Assembly: GCA_947683425.1 (NCBI GenBank)
Contig: CANTUQ010000076.1
Span: forward strand, 1-64,000
Reading direction: 5' to 3'
DNA length: 64,000 bases
Origin: Excoecaria cochinchinensis
Lineage: Eukaryota > Streptophyta > Magnoliopsida > Malpighiales > Euphorbiaceae
Shown here: positions 10,300 to 20,866 of the stretch, one piece after another
How the letters are laid out: every line of letters begins with the position of its first letter
Position numbering within the stretch: the first letter of the stretch is position 1
Notes under the pieces: model-generated
What the model saw: only the letters and a program-made list of their open reading frames with translations
What the model was told of the DNA's origin: nothing
Databases searched by the model: none
Translations under genes and position numbers: made by a program

Positions 10300-11846
10300 C
10301 TCTGCCAGAAACTCCGCCACTGCACGCCCCTTAATGGTTTTCTAAGTGATATATTTAACATCAAATTCTTGTAACAGCAATAGCCATCTCCCCATTTTTC
10401 TAAGCAAAGATGGAGCTTCCTGTAGGTATCTGAGAGGATTCTATTTTGCCACTGCCTGTACCTTGTAGGAGTGAAAATAGTATCTCAACTTCTTGGAGTC
10501 CCAAATTATCGCGAGACAATCTTTTCTACTTCTGCGTATTTGATCTCGTAGGCAAGGAACTTCTTACTGAGGTAATAGACTGCGAACTCAACTCCAAACT
10601 CATCCTCTTGAGCCATTATGGCACCTACGGAGCTATCCTCTATGGCCCAATACAGAATAAGTGGTTTGACAGGCTGCAGTGGTCTCAGAATCGGTGGATT
10701 CAGCAAATACTCCCTAATGGTGTTAAAAGCTTTCTGACAGTCTTCATTCCACACAATAGGTTAGTTCTTTCTAAGTAGCTTGAAGATTGGCTCACAAATT
10801 GAAATAAGTTTGGCGATAAACCTGCTGACATACTGTAATTTACCCAAAAAGCTTTTGACATCCTTTTCCTTCTGAGGTACTGGCATTTCTCGAATGGCCT
10901 TGACTTTGTCTGGGTCAATCTCACTCCCCCTTTGGCTAACCACATGTCCTAATAGTTTCCCTGAGGTGACATCGAAGATGCATTTCTTGGGATTTAGCTG
11001 CAAGTTATAGTTGCCGATCCTCTGGAAGAACTTTTCTAGAGCCTCGAAGTGACCTTCTCTAGTGGATGACTTGATCATCATACCATCCACGTATACTTCT
11101 ACCTCCTTATGGATCAAGTCATCTAGAATACTGGTTGCCATTCTCTGATAAGTTGCTCCTGCGTTCTTCAAACCAAATGGCATCACTCTATAAGCAAAAG
11201 TTCCCCATTCTGTGATGAAGGCTATCTTAATTCGATCGGCTATTTTGTTGAGGATCTGATTATAACCTTCATAACCATCCACGAAGCTATACATCATGCA
11301 AGCGACTGTACTGTCTACCAGTACATCTATGTGAGGCAGTGAAAAGTCATCTTTTGGACAAGCCTTATTCAAATCTCGATAGTCTACGCATACACATACT
11401 TTACCGTCCTTCTTGGCTACTGAGACCATATTGGCCAACCAGGTTGGGTACTGCACTTCAATTAAAAACTTGGCCTCAATCTGCTTACGAATCTCCTCTT
11501 TGACCTTATCTGCCCATTCTGGCCTGAGCCTCCTAAGTTTCTGCTTGACAGGTTTATGATCTGGGTATGTTGGGATGGCGTGCTCTGCGATTTCCTGATC
11601 TACCCCTGGCATATCTTCGTAAGTCCAGGCGACGACTTTTTCATGTTTTCTTAACATTCTCTCAAATTTTTCTCGCTCCTTAGAAGTTATATTGGATGCT
11701 ATCAAGATTTCTTTCGGGTTTTCCGAGGTTCCAAGATTGAATGGAGTTGCATCAGTTGAATTAATGTCAAATATGGATGCATTATGATCATGATTATGCA
11801 TATTGAAATTATTTGAAACATCACACAAGTAAGCGAAATTATTCAT
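10300..11846 (-). pseudogene. TAT reverse transcriptase and RT-linked RNase H
   Basis: Reverse transcriptase copies element RNA into cDNA. Visible blocks from the 11846 end: RRLRPEWADKVKEEIRKQ, YPTWLANMVSVAKKDG, VDYRDLNKACPKDDF, MYSFVDGYEGYNQI, MPFGLKNAGATYQRM and VYVDGMMIKS. RNase H begins near 10660 (LILYWAIEDSSVGAIM, YYLSKKF). Lesions: the catalytic YVDD box reads YVDG (codon at 11082-11084), an in-frame stop at 10761-10763, another at about 10506, and loss of frame toward the second RNase H. The piece is therefore catalytically dead as well as interrupted. Confidence 0.9.
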
Positions 11847-12130
11847 TTCATTAATAGAACTGTAAACGTCATTTACATCATTAAAGAGTTCAGGAATAAA
11901 AAGAAATTCTACACTATTCTCTTCCTCCTCTCCCGCCGGCGCAACTGTTGAAGCTGATGGTCCTGAGTCAATCTGGCACTTTGGAGGCTCTGCAGCGACC
12001 CCCTAAATGGCTTCTTCCACCTTCTCCTTCCCCTTTATCTGAGCAGTCACCAGTTTTTCAGTGATAATCTCTTCGAGTGTTTCTCGGTCCCAAACAGTCC
12101 CTTGGTCATGATTTCTTCATCCTAAAAGCC
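11847..12130 (-). other. TAT protease-RT spacer
   Basis: About 280 bp between the G-patch end and the RT frame, with stops in all minus frames. It once joined the two parts of the polyprotein. Nothing else is recognisable. Confidence 0.5.
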
Positions 12131-14859
12131 CTATACTGGTTTGATCAATCCAATGTCCCAATCGAAGATGTCATTGAAAACCTCAAATCCCGGCACAATC
12201 TTCCCATCAACCCACTGAGGCTCTGCTTCGCCCATGTAGGCACACACTGCAGTTGCTGGTATAAAGCTTTCGCTGATATGAGGGATTCCCTCGACCAACT
12301 TCTTACCTTTCTGTGCTGCACCTTCATACCCAAGGCCCCTCTTGTCCTTCTGACCTCTGGTGACGATGGCTACTGGTGACCCCTGCGAATCCTTGCCTAG
12401 ACCCACACCAGGGAGGAACGACATCCTCTTCATCATATTTAGCACGTGAGGGCTTCCTTCCATAGGCTCCTCCCCATCTATTACAGCAATGTGAAACCCA
12501 CTGAAAGGCTGTCTCGCAATCTCCAATATTGAGACCTGATTCTCCCTTACAGCCCTTATAGTCACGCCCTGCCCCTCATGAGGAATCTTGATCATCTGGT
12601 GCAAACTAGAGAGGACCCATCCCAACTTATGGAACCAAGGCCTTCCTAAGAGAGCTAAGAAATTGGCGGGAATGGGCAGAACTACAAATTCTACTTCGGT
12701 TTCCACTGGCCCTGTCTTAACTGCTGTCTTGAATGTCCCGGAAGCCTGCCTCCGTGAGTTATCATAAGCTGTGATTGTTAGATCAGACTTAGCTAGCATT
12801 TCCTCTGTTACCCCAAAAGTTGCCATTGCCACCAGCGGGCACACATTAATTGATGAACCATCGTCCACCATGACACATGCCGTGTGCTTCTGATTGATCT
12901 GAGTCCGTATGTACAGAGAGCGATTATGATTGCGTCCTTCTGCTGGCAAGTCTGCATTTGTAAATACCACATCTTCCCCAGCACCCCCCTTTACTACCTC
13001 CAGCAACTCTGTGGGTGATATGGTTGTGGCCACCGTTGTCTCACACAAAGCCTCCACTATCTTATGTCTATGCGATAGAGATAGCCTTAAAAGATCCCAT
13101 ATTGAAATTTGAGTTGGAGTCTTTTTCAGTTGCTTAATTATCGTATCCTCTTCTGGCCCTCTTTCTCTTTGGTTTACCACTGGATCTTGCGGCCTCTCAA
13201 CTTCTGGGGCTACCCTTCCACTCCGGGTTACTGCTCCAACCTTCTTCTCTTCCTTCTTATCTTCTTCCTCCTCCGATCCCCACGGGTCGGGAAATGCTTC
13301 ATCTTTAGAATCAATGTTTTCATCTCCACTTTCATCAGTGGACCAGCAATCGATCACTACCACGGAAAGCCCTTCTTCACTTACCTCGTAGAGGTTCGTG
13401 ATAGCAGTGTTGGCATCGATGCCATATAAATCTCTTAATACAAACCATTCAGGCAGGCTGGACCCAATCATGAATACCGGCGGGGGCACTACATTATACT
13501 TGGACTTCTTCTTGCTCTCCCTTCGATCAGGATCAGTGATTTGCTTATTATCGATCAGATCCTGAATCTGGTGCCTCAGCGTTATGCAATTGTCTGTCAG
13601 ATGTCCAGTATGCCAGTGATAAGCACAATATTCATTCTCTTTATGCCCCGGCTGTCCTTGGGTCCTAGCTGGCCTGGGTTGCAAGGGTTGTAGTTTCCCT
13701 TCCTTCATTAATCTCTTTAATACCCATGATAAAGGCCGACCTAAGTTCGAGAAGTACCTCTGACTCGCACCTGTTGCCGATACCTCAGCTGCCTTCCCAC
13801 TTCTATTACCACTGCTGGAGCTTGCTGACTTGGTTACCCCATAATTAGTATAGCCCCTCTTGCCATAAGCTTCACTGTTGGCCTTTCTCAAAAGGTATTC
13901 TCCCTCAGCCTCTATAGCGATGTCCTTCAAAGACTCCCAGTCTCTCAATCCCTTCATCTTTAGTCCATCTCTCAGATACGGGCTCACATTTTTTATGAAT
14001 AGCCGTATATGATCTTGAGTATCAGGTTTGCGCTTCATTTCCATAACTCGGTTCCTCCATCGAGTGAGGTACTCATGAAAAGACTCCCCAGCCTTCTGCT
14101 GCAGTAGCTCTAAATCCTTCAGAGTTACTTCCATTCTTGTACTACAATCATACTGTCTGAGAAACTCTTCTGTCAGTAACTCCCAATCTTCCTTCGTCCT
14201 TCGGTCTAGCCCATGATACCAATCCACCGCTGGGCCGGTTAAGCTCAGACAAAAATACTCAATCTTTTATCTCTTTGTTAAAGTGGTACCCTTATTATCA
14301 GCGAGTACTGCTTTATGTGTGCGGTGGGATCAGAAGTGCCATTAAATTTGGGAATATCAGGCATCTTGAAGTTCTGAGTGATTAGGTCATCACTGTCCAG
14401 CTCCCAATCCTCTGGGTTTATTCCTCTTCCTACCATCAACATCCTCGTCATAGCTTCAAACCTTTCTTCCATTTTTCTCCACATCGTATCCTCCGGCTTG
14501 GGCGACTTTCCCTTTACCACCGTCGGTTCCTCTTGCTCTTCCCATAAGTCAATCACAGAATTAGGGCCTTCCCTACGCTCGACAGGCGCTGGCGCTATTG
14601 GCTCAACCACAGGTGGATCAACTGCTGCTGGGGGATCCTCTCTAGCAGCCCCTTGTTCATCTTGTTCCCTAACTGGAGTAGCAGCCTGGTGCCCGGCAAT
14701 TGGGGCTAGGGTAGTGACAAGGTTGCCCATCATCGCTATCATTCTAGCCTCAAACTCTTCCAATCTTTTCCCCACTTCTTCAGCAATCATAGCCCTAGTT
14801 GCATCAGAACCACTTGCAGGATTAGACATGCTTGTTTCTACTGATGATTCAGAAGACAA
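12131..14859 (-). pseudogene. TAT gag-protease with G-patch
   Basis: The N-terminal gag (14859-14278) has a Glu-rich helix, a Pro/Ala/Glu linker and a FNGTSDPTAHIKQYSLI core. A frameshift plus TAA at about 14230-14280 interrupts it. The 698-codon remainder (14227-12131) has the capsid region (VDWYHGL, W..L...F), then a zinc finger CAYHWHTGHLTDNC with His as second ligand, at about residues 201-214 of this frame. A retropepsin with VDDGSSINV follows at about residues 454-462, with LGRPWFHKLG further on. A G-patch (MSFLPGVGLGK ... RGLGYEG, about 602-636) closes the identifiable domains. It is the longest open frame of the element. G-patch C-terminal to protease is known in some retroelements. 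Confidence 0.85.
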
Positions 14860-15752
14860 ATCTCACTACCCTTTGAAAGAGAATTCGAACCCTGATATGA
14901 TACTAGCTTTTACAATCCAAAGAGTGAAATTTTTCTTAACCAACCGTCGGGACATCTAAACCACCTAGACAAATCTATGATGGCTGCAGAACACACCTCT
15001 GTTAGGATGATGCATGATTTGAAGTGCAATGCATGGTCATGCTGATGCAGCAGAGACAAACACATGCAAGCAGATAGATCCTTCCGGCCTTATTTCTCCC
15101 ACACACGGGGTCGTGCGGTCTCTTTCCTAGGTGAGCTTTATCCAAGGGTTAACAGGGAACCCATTGGACACGTATAGTGCACGACGAAAAATCGGCAGCA
15201 AAACATCTATTGACTAATGTACATACATATGGGTGTTTGGCCATTATGTATTTAAACAATTCAACTAAATTAAGATGGGCCCACCGGGGCATGAAAGCCT
15301 TTGATGAAGACCATTTAATTTGATTGATTTTGTTCAATATATGATGGCCTAAATAGCAAGCACGGTATTATGGTACATTTCACCTAGTGGGAGTATCTAT
15401 TGCCATTACATGGGCTTTGGTCAAAGGTGGTGTTACTTCAGGTCTACACAAGCATGGTCCCTGCCAATGGATCTAGCTCATCACGAGCATAGCGACCAAT
15501 CGAGTCTCCATTTGATATATCATTTGATGGTACGAGGCTTGGGCCGGTGATTATCCCGAGCACTTTCCTACAATGAGTGAAAGTAGGGTCGTGCTTTAGG
15601 AATGCACCGGGGCAGATAGGGGACCAACTAACATAATTCTAAGGCTCTAATGTATGTAATGCAATTTCGATTAGAAATAGAATTTTTGATTTTTAACAAC
15701 TCAATTATAATTTTAACTTTAATTCACTTTTGAAGCGAAATTTCAATCTGTT
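14860..15752 (-). other. TAT 5' leader
   Basis: Non-coding DNA between the PBS and gag ATG (14859). It carries AT-rich and mixed sequence, no ORF with family similarity, and no obvious repeats. Confidence 0.55.
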
Positions 15753-15768
15753 CCCAGCGAAATCGCCA
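15753..15768 (-). promoter_or_regulatory. TAT primer-binding site
   Basis: On the minus strand TGGCGATTTCGCTGGG follows the LTR end by one base. It has the form seen at Tat-clade primer-binding sites (TGGCGA..C.CTGGGGA). I cannot verify the tRNA. Confidence 0.65.
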
Positions 15769-15769
15769 C

Positions 15770-16655
15770 TGTGACGCGCGATGAACCTAGCAAAGGCCCT
15801 CTTTGAGCCCGCTTTTAGGGCTCAAGGGATTGGTTCGCATATTTTTTGATCTTGGGCATCATTAGTCATTTTGGATACCTCCTTCCCAATAGAACATTAG
15901 AAAGGATCATCTAACTTCACGACGCCTTTGGGCACTTTGAGGTATTTTGGAGTCGCCACCCAATTTACGAGAAATTGGGAAAGGTCTCTAACCTCTATTG
16001 GTCTAAACCAAAAATGGTGTTTGGAACTTCACTCTTATTAATGACTTAAGTTAAGTTTATAAATAAGTTTTTTAAGAAATTAAAATCCCATCTCTTATCT
16101 CACTCAATTGTGCATTGAATTTAAAGCGCATTTGCAAGCATATTGAAAGCGGTAAATAAAATAGTAAGTAAATAAATAAATAAATTACGAACGAAAATTG
16201 AGATAGAACAATCCCCCAAAAATAAATTTCAAAAAAATGGGACAGAATAATCCCCCAAAATAAAATAAGAAAGCATAAATAAATAAAAGTTGCCCCAAAA
16301 TTAAACACAAGGGCCCAAAAAAAGAATAAATAAACACATACAAAATAATTAAAAATGCATCATACATAAATCGGGTCATTTATTATATTTTAGGAACATT
16401 GGTTCGTTTTTGTTAACTTTAAAAGAATAGAGAACTATTTTTTTTGGGTATTGATTGAGAAAACTGGGATGAGTAATCCCATTTTATGAAAATTATTTCC
16501 CCATTTAAAAGTGAGATTTTATTGGTTAAAATAGGACATTGGTCCATTTTATTAAGAAAAATTCCAAGTTATTAATTATTGTAAAAACGTGATTTTCTAT
16601 AACGCGAAAAATTTAAAATACACTTTACATAACACATAAAAATAAGGGCTCTTTA
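15770..16655 (-). repeat. TAT 5' LTR, truncated
   Basis: The LTR terminus TGTGACGCGCG at 15770 faces the PBS. The next about 260 bp parallel 17009-17280 of the solo LTR (shared GGGATTGGTT, CCTCCCAATAGAACATT, GAGTCGCCAC.CAATTTAC, AGAAATTGGGAAA). Similarity runs on to about 16650 (AACACATAAAAA), where the MULE side begins. The remaining 2 kb of the LTR is missing and is not found beyond the MULE. Confidence 0.75.
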
Positions 16656-16913
16656 CCCAATTATACACAAAAAACAAAAAACAAAAAAAAATACAATAAT
16701 ACAAATATTAAAAAAAAATAACATTTTAAACTTTTTATTTCATTTATACCAAAATTTTTTACAAAAATACCACTTTCCCTTTTCTCCCTAACTTCAAAAT
16801 TTTACTCTCCCGATTTCACTATTTCGATTCCCTCCTTCGACGCTCTCTGCCCTACCGATTTTCTCGTTCTCGACCACGGACGACCACTTTAACGACCACC
16901 GGTGATCTCTATC

Positions 16914-17008
16914 TCGACGTATACTAGACATATACTAGACATATACTAGACTTATACTATGCATATATTAGGCTTATACTATATGTATATTAGACTTATA
17001 CTAGACGT
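16914..17008. repeat. 11-bp minisatellite, left block
   Basis: About eight units of the form ACATATACTAG, with variants ACTTATACTAT, GCATATATTAG and ATGTATATTAG. It continues at 19873 in the same phase after the solo LTR, so the two blocks were one array of about 16 units. The last five bases (17004-17008) are the target duplication GACGT. Confidence 0.85.
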
Positions 17009-18507
17009 TGTGACGCGTGCCGGTGCCCAGCAAGGGTCCTCGCTTTTGAATCCACCTTTGGGATTCGAGGGATTGGTTTGGGTCTTTTGATCATGGGCGC
17101 CACGAGACATCATGGGTGTATTCCTCCCAATAGAACATTGAAAAGAACCATCTAGCCTCACGATGCCTATAGGCACCTTTTGAGGTATCATAGAGTCGCC
17201 ACTCAATTTACAAGAAATTGGGAAAAGATTCTAACCTCTTAATGGTCTAGACCAGAGATTGGTGTTCGAAACTTCACTCTTATTTATGCTTTGATTAATT
17301 ATAAATGAGTTTTTAACCTCTTAAAATTATATCTCTTATCTCACACGATCAATGCATTTGAATTTAAAAGCGCATTGCAAGCATTCAAAAGCGGTAAAAG
17401 GAAAGCGATAAATAAAGCGATAAAGAAAAGCGGTAAATGAAAACGATAAACACACAAGCACACAATTACAAGGGAAATAGGGGCGGAATACAACCCCAAT
17501 GAAAGGAGACTTAACAAACATAAATTGGGACGAAATACAATCCTAAATGAAAATTAAATCATGTTGCCCCAAAATTAATTACAAGGGCCCAAAGAGAAAT
17601 GAACTTTAATTTAAACACTCAAATAAAATCAAACATAAGAAAAACATACATAAATCGAGATATTCATTTTGGATTGGAACATTGGTTCCTTCGTACTTGT
17701 TCAAAGGTTCAGGAACATTGGTTCCTTCGCGTTTATTTAAAGAGGGTTCGAAAAGTCATTTGATTGTTGAGTTGGAAAATCGGGATAAGTGATCCCATTT
17801 TTGGAGAAAGATAACTCTTCGTTTTATCGTGCCATTTTACATTCTTTGGCTAAAAGGAGGGACATTGGTCCCAATTTTATTAGTAAAAATTCCAACTTAA
17901 TTATAAAAATATTTTTGTGATTTTTTATCTCACGTGTGCATAAATAAAATAAATATTTACAAATAAACACAAAACACATAAAAAGGGATCGGAAAGATCT
18001 CACCAAACCGCAATGTTCGTCCATGTGTCGCGACCCATCGGGGGAGTCGCGAGGATGCTCAAATAACCCGACTCAAGTTAAATCTCAGACAAAAATTAAT
18101 ATCAAAAATATTAGTAATGGTTATAAAAATCAATCAAGTAAAAAACGAAATGAATATTAGGCAGGTCAATTTATAATGATAATAATAATAATGATAAGGC
18201 AAACACAACAAGATAATAATAATATGAATATGATGGTAGCAATAACAATAATGATGATAAGTGCAATAATAATAATAATAATAATAATGATATAGACAAA
18301 ATCCCCATGGCAAATAATGATAATGCAAAATATTCATGGAAACATAATACTAGTGAAGATATGAACACTAGAAAATAATAATAATAATAATATAAAAACT
18401 TAATAAAATAATAGTAGCACAAATAGTATCAAACGACAATGACATAAATAATACTAACATTTAATGAGATTATAATAGTAGCTAACAGCAATAATATAAT
18501 TATAACA

Positions 18508-18508
18508 C

Positions 18509-18555
<47 letters not shown>
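18508..18555. repeat. (TAA)n microsatellite
   Basis: About 15 perfect TAA units inside the solo LTR. Confidence 0.95.
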
Positions 18556-18558
<3 letters not shown>

Positions 18559-18584
18559 CAGAACAATACACATAAAATAAGCAT

Positions 18585-18585
<1 letters not shown>

Positions 18586-18629
<44 letters not shown>
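18586..18629. repeat. (TAA)n microsatellite
   Basis: About 14 perfect TAA units, 30 bp from the previous tract, in the same solo LTR. Confidence 0.95.
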
Positions 18630-19872
18630 GGAAAAGGAAGGCCAACGGGGACAACCAGCAAAAAAGCAAGATAAACTCACAAATTAAAACAAAAGACCAC
18701 TAGAAAATCAAGTCAAAAACAAACAAACCAAAAAAATGTCAACAGTAGCAAAATAACATTAAAATTGTTAGAGCATAACATGACGAAAAAGTAACAATAA
18801 AACAAAATTAATGACCACAAATGATAAATACAAATTAGGACAGATCCAAAGTGTTTACCCTCAGAATTTTATAGATCGGAAATGGGATGTCTCAATCCGC
18901 TTCCCTTGTCGATTTTCGGTGACAATAATATTCAAGAAAAAATCCAAGTTCTAAATAAAAAAATTGAGAAAATATTTTTGATGTGAATATTTTTGGTGGA
19001 TGATTTGAACAAAGAAAATTGATTTTTCTTGCTCAAGATCAATCCAAGAATGAAATATATTTCTTGAAGGAAAATAAAAAAATTAAAGCTTGAGAAGAAA
19101 ACTTAAAGATTTTTGAAGTAGAAAATTTTTCCTGGAGAGTAAAAGAAAAAGCTAGAGAGAAAACAAAAAAATCCCTCTTGAATAATAGTTGTCGTCCCCT
19201 GAGAATGAAGACCAAGGCCCCTATTAATTTTCAGTCTTGGCAAAAAATGGAGAAAGACAAAATGATCTTTTAATTTTGTTAATCGAAAAAATCATGAAAG
19301 GGTGAAAAAAATCGGTAAAAACGGACTAAAAAACAGACTGTAAAATGCAGAAAACCAGCGAAAACGACGGGACGAGACAGGTGGTCGCGTGGAGAGGGGG
19401 GAACGCGTGCTGCCTTCGGCAGCGCGCACGCATGCGCACCCAGCGGCAAGCGGCCGCGTGATGGCCACTTTGCCATCACGTGGCTACTAATGGTAAAGTG
19501 GCCATTTGGCCACTTATTCCAAGTTTCAAAATTCCCCCCTTTTTTAAAAAAAAAAAAAATACCTTTTAAAATTTTTTTTTTCAATTAAATTAATTAACTA
19601 ATTTAATTTCTCTTTTTCAATTAAATTAATTAATTAATTTAATTCCATCTTTTTTTATATCAAAAATAACAAAAATAATACTATTTTCAAAATTAATTTA
19701 ATTAATTTTTTTATAATAATATTTTTTATATATATTTATTTGTTTATTTTTTATTTAAAAACAACGAGAGTCTCGATAAGAGAAACATCATTTTTAACAC
19801 CTTTACTTGCAAGTATCGCTTTCATCATAGGGTAATTCTGATTTTGGACCGCCTCAGGACCCAGTGTCTACA

Positions 19873-19960
19873 GACGTATACTAGTCGTCTACCAGACGTA
19901 TACTAGATGTATATAAGATTTATACTAGTCTTCTACTAAACGTATACTAGACCTATACTT
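19873..19960. repeat. 11-bp minisatellite, right block
   Basis: Units ACGTATACTAG, TCGTCTACCAG, ATGTATATAAG and ACCTATACTTT continue the block ending at 17008. The end of the captured lipin frame runs into this array, so its last residues are minisatellite-encoded. Confidence 0.8.
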
Positions 19961-20378
19961 TCATCAAACTGGATAAATGAAGTTGACTCATTGCCATCAT
20001 AATTGCAACTTTTGGATTTTATTGGCCTTGTACTATTCTCAAACTTATCGTCCATCTCATCACTTGAATATGAAGCATAAGATAAAGATTCCCCATCTTC
20101 TCCATCTATCTCCCTCAGAAAGTATGCCTCTCCTCTTTGATCAAGAAACATGTGGAAATTTGCTTTGATTCCATTAACATGAATGGCAACTACCTTCTCT
20201 CTTGCCTTCATAACTCCTTGAAATTTTCCAAACCGGACATACCAAGGGGAGGATTTAAAGCTTCCATCAGGCTGCTCTACCACAATGATATCCACTGCCC
20301 CACCAAAAGGATGAAAAGTTCCAGAGACAGTGTACACGCCTCTGGTTATATAGCTTCCTAGCCTCCTACGACATACAT
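19961..20378 (-). pseudogene. PAH: Captured N-terminal fragment of lipin / phosphatidate phosphatase (PAH2-like)
   Basis: Plant PAH enzymes dephosphorylate phosphatidic acid to diacylglycerol at the ER; their N-terminal lipin domain is strongly conserved. The minus-strand reading from an ATG at 20378 gives MYVVG, a 1-nt deletion, then LGSYITRGVYTVSG, FHPFGGAVDIIVVEQ, SSPWYVRFGKFQGV and ANFHMFLDQRGEAYFLRE, and ends around KSKSCNY. That is essentially the whole N-lip domain plus a short acidic-Ser tail; the KSxSCNY tail is more like PAH2 than PAH1 (from memory). The C-terminal catalytic HAD domain is absent. It lies downstream of the transposase in the same orientation and inside the MULE ends, so it is transduplicated host sequence, as in Pack-MULEs. 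It cannot make the enzyme. Confidence 0.9.
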
Positions 20379-20866
20379 CTTATGACACTTGGAATTCTCA
20401 GAACATTAGTGTCTTATCATAATTTAAAGAACCCTAGCTATGAACCCCACAAGCTAATGAGGTTCTATTAACTATCGCTAAAACCTGTTAAGCCTCCAAA
20501 GATCTCTGAAATTTCAATTGTGATAAAACCTGGATCAGAAAAATCAAAATCCCACCATAAAAAGGATTCATTCAGTTGATAACAACAGAGTATTTGTTTT
20601 CACGTTGGGAAAAAAAAGCACAGATTATCAGTTCAAGATCGTATGAGCATCTTTCTATATCTATGTTAAGTTAGAAACCAACTCTAAAACTGAATATGTC
20701 ATTTTCATATAGCTGAACAATTTTAAACAATTATCAACACTTTTTAAGAAATATCTCTAAAAGTCTGTTGATTGTGCTTGATTTTTTCACATTTGCTGTA
20801 AACAATATGATTTATATAAAGAATGAAACAATCACAAAAATTGTAAAAAAAAAAAAAGTATCATCA
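20379..20866 (-). other. Probable captured 5' leader of the lipin gene
   Basis: About 490 bp between the transposase stop and the lipin ATG. It has no transposase similarity. The 150-200 bp next to the ATG look like a plant 5' leader with a possible intron/exon join (TTTTCTGATCCAG at about 20530). Whether this came with the capture is inferred. Confidence 0.35.

Larger units (their letters stand above)
5774..16655 (-). mobile_element. Tat-lineage Ty3/gypsy element (TAT), truncated at both LTRs
   Basis: Read on the minus strand the order is 5' LTR (truncated), PBS, leader, gag, protease, G-patch, RT, RNase H, a second RNase H, integrase, a long 3' UTR with tandem repeats, then a truncated 3' LTR. 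An extra RNase H between RT-RH and integrase, plus a long repeat-bearing 3' UTR, are recognised features of the plant Tat clade (Ogre/Retand-type). Many stops and frameshifts make it non-autonomous. The left end abuts the Athila LTR fragment and the right end abuts the MULE, so no target duplication survives. Confidence 0.8.
17009..19872 (-). mobile_element. Solo LTR related to TAT (2864 bp), TSD GACGT
   Basis: It begins TGTGACGCG and ends GTGTCTACA on the plus strand, flanked by GACGT at 17004-17008 and 19873-19877: a perfect 5-bp target duplication in a split minisatellite. There is no PBS, gag or pol inside, so it is a solo LTR left by LTR-LTR recombination. Its first 270 bp and last 50 bp match the 5' and 3' LTRs of the TAT element in the same orientation, but with substantial divergence, so it is a related copy and not a sister. 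It holds two (TAA)n microsatellites; the Tyr/Leu-rich frames there are artefacts. Confidence 0.88.

Noticed and set aside
14378..14959. 193-codon plus-strand frame over TAT gag
   Set aside because: Exact antisense of the gag N-terminus, whose composition keeps that strand open; no domain.
18134..18680. Tyr- or Leu-rich open frames on the minus strand
   Set aside because: They are translations of (TAA)n microsatellite DNA in the solo LTR; no start context, no family match.
19279..19584. 101-codon frame at the U3 end of the solo LTR
   Set aside because: Low complexity at both ends and inside an LTR; no homology seen.
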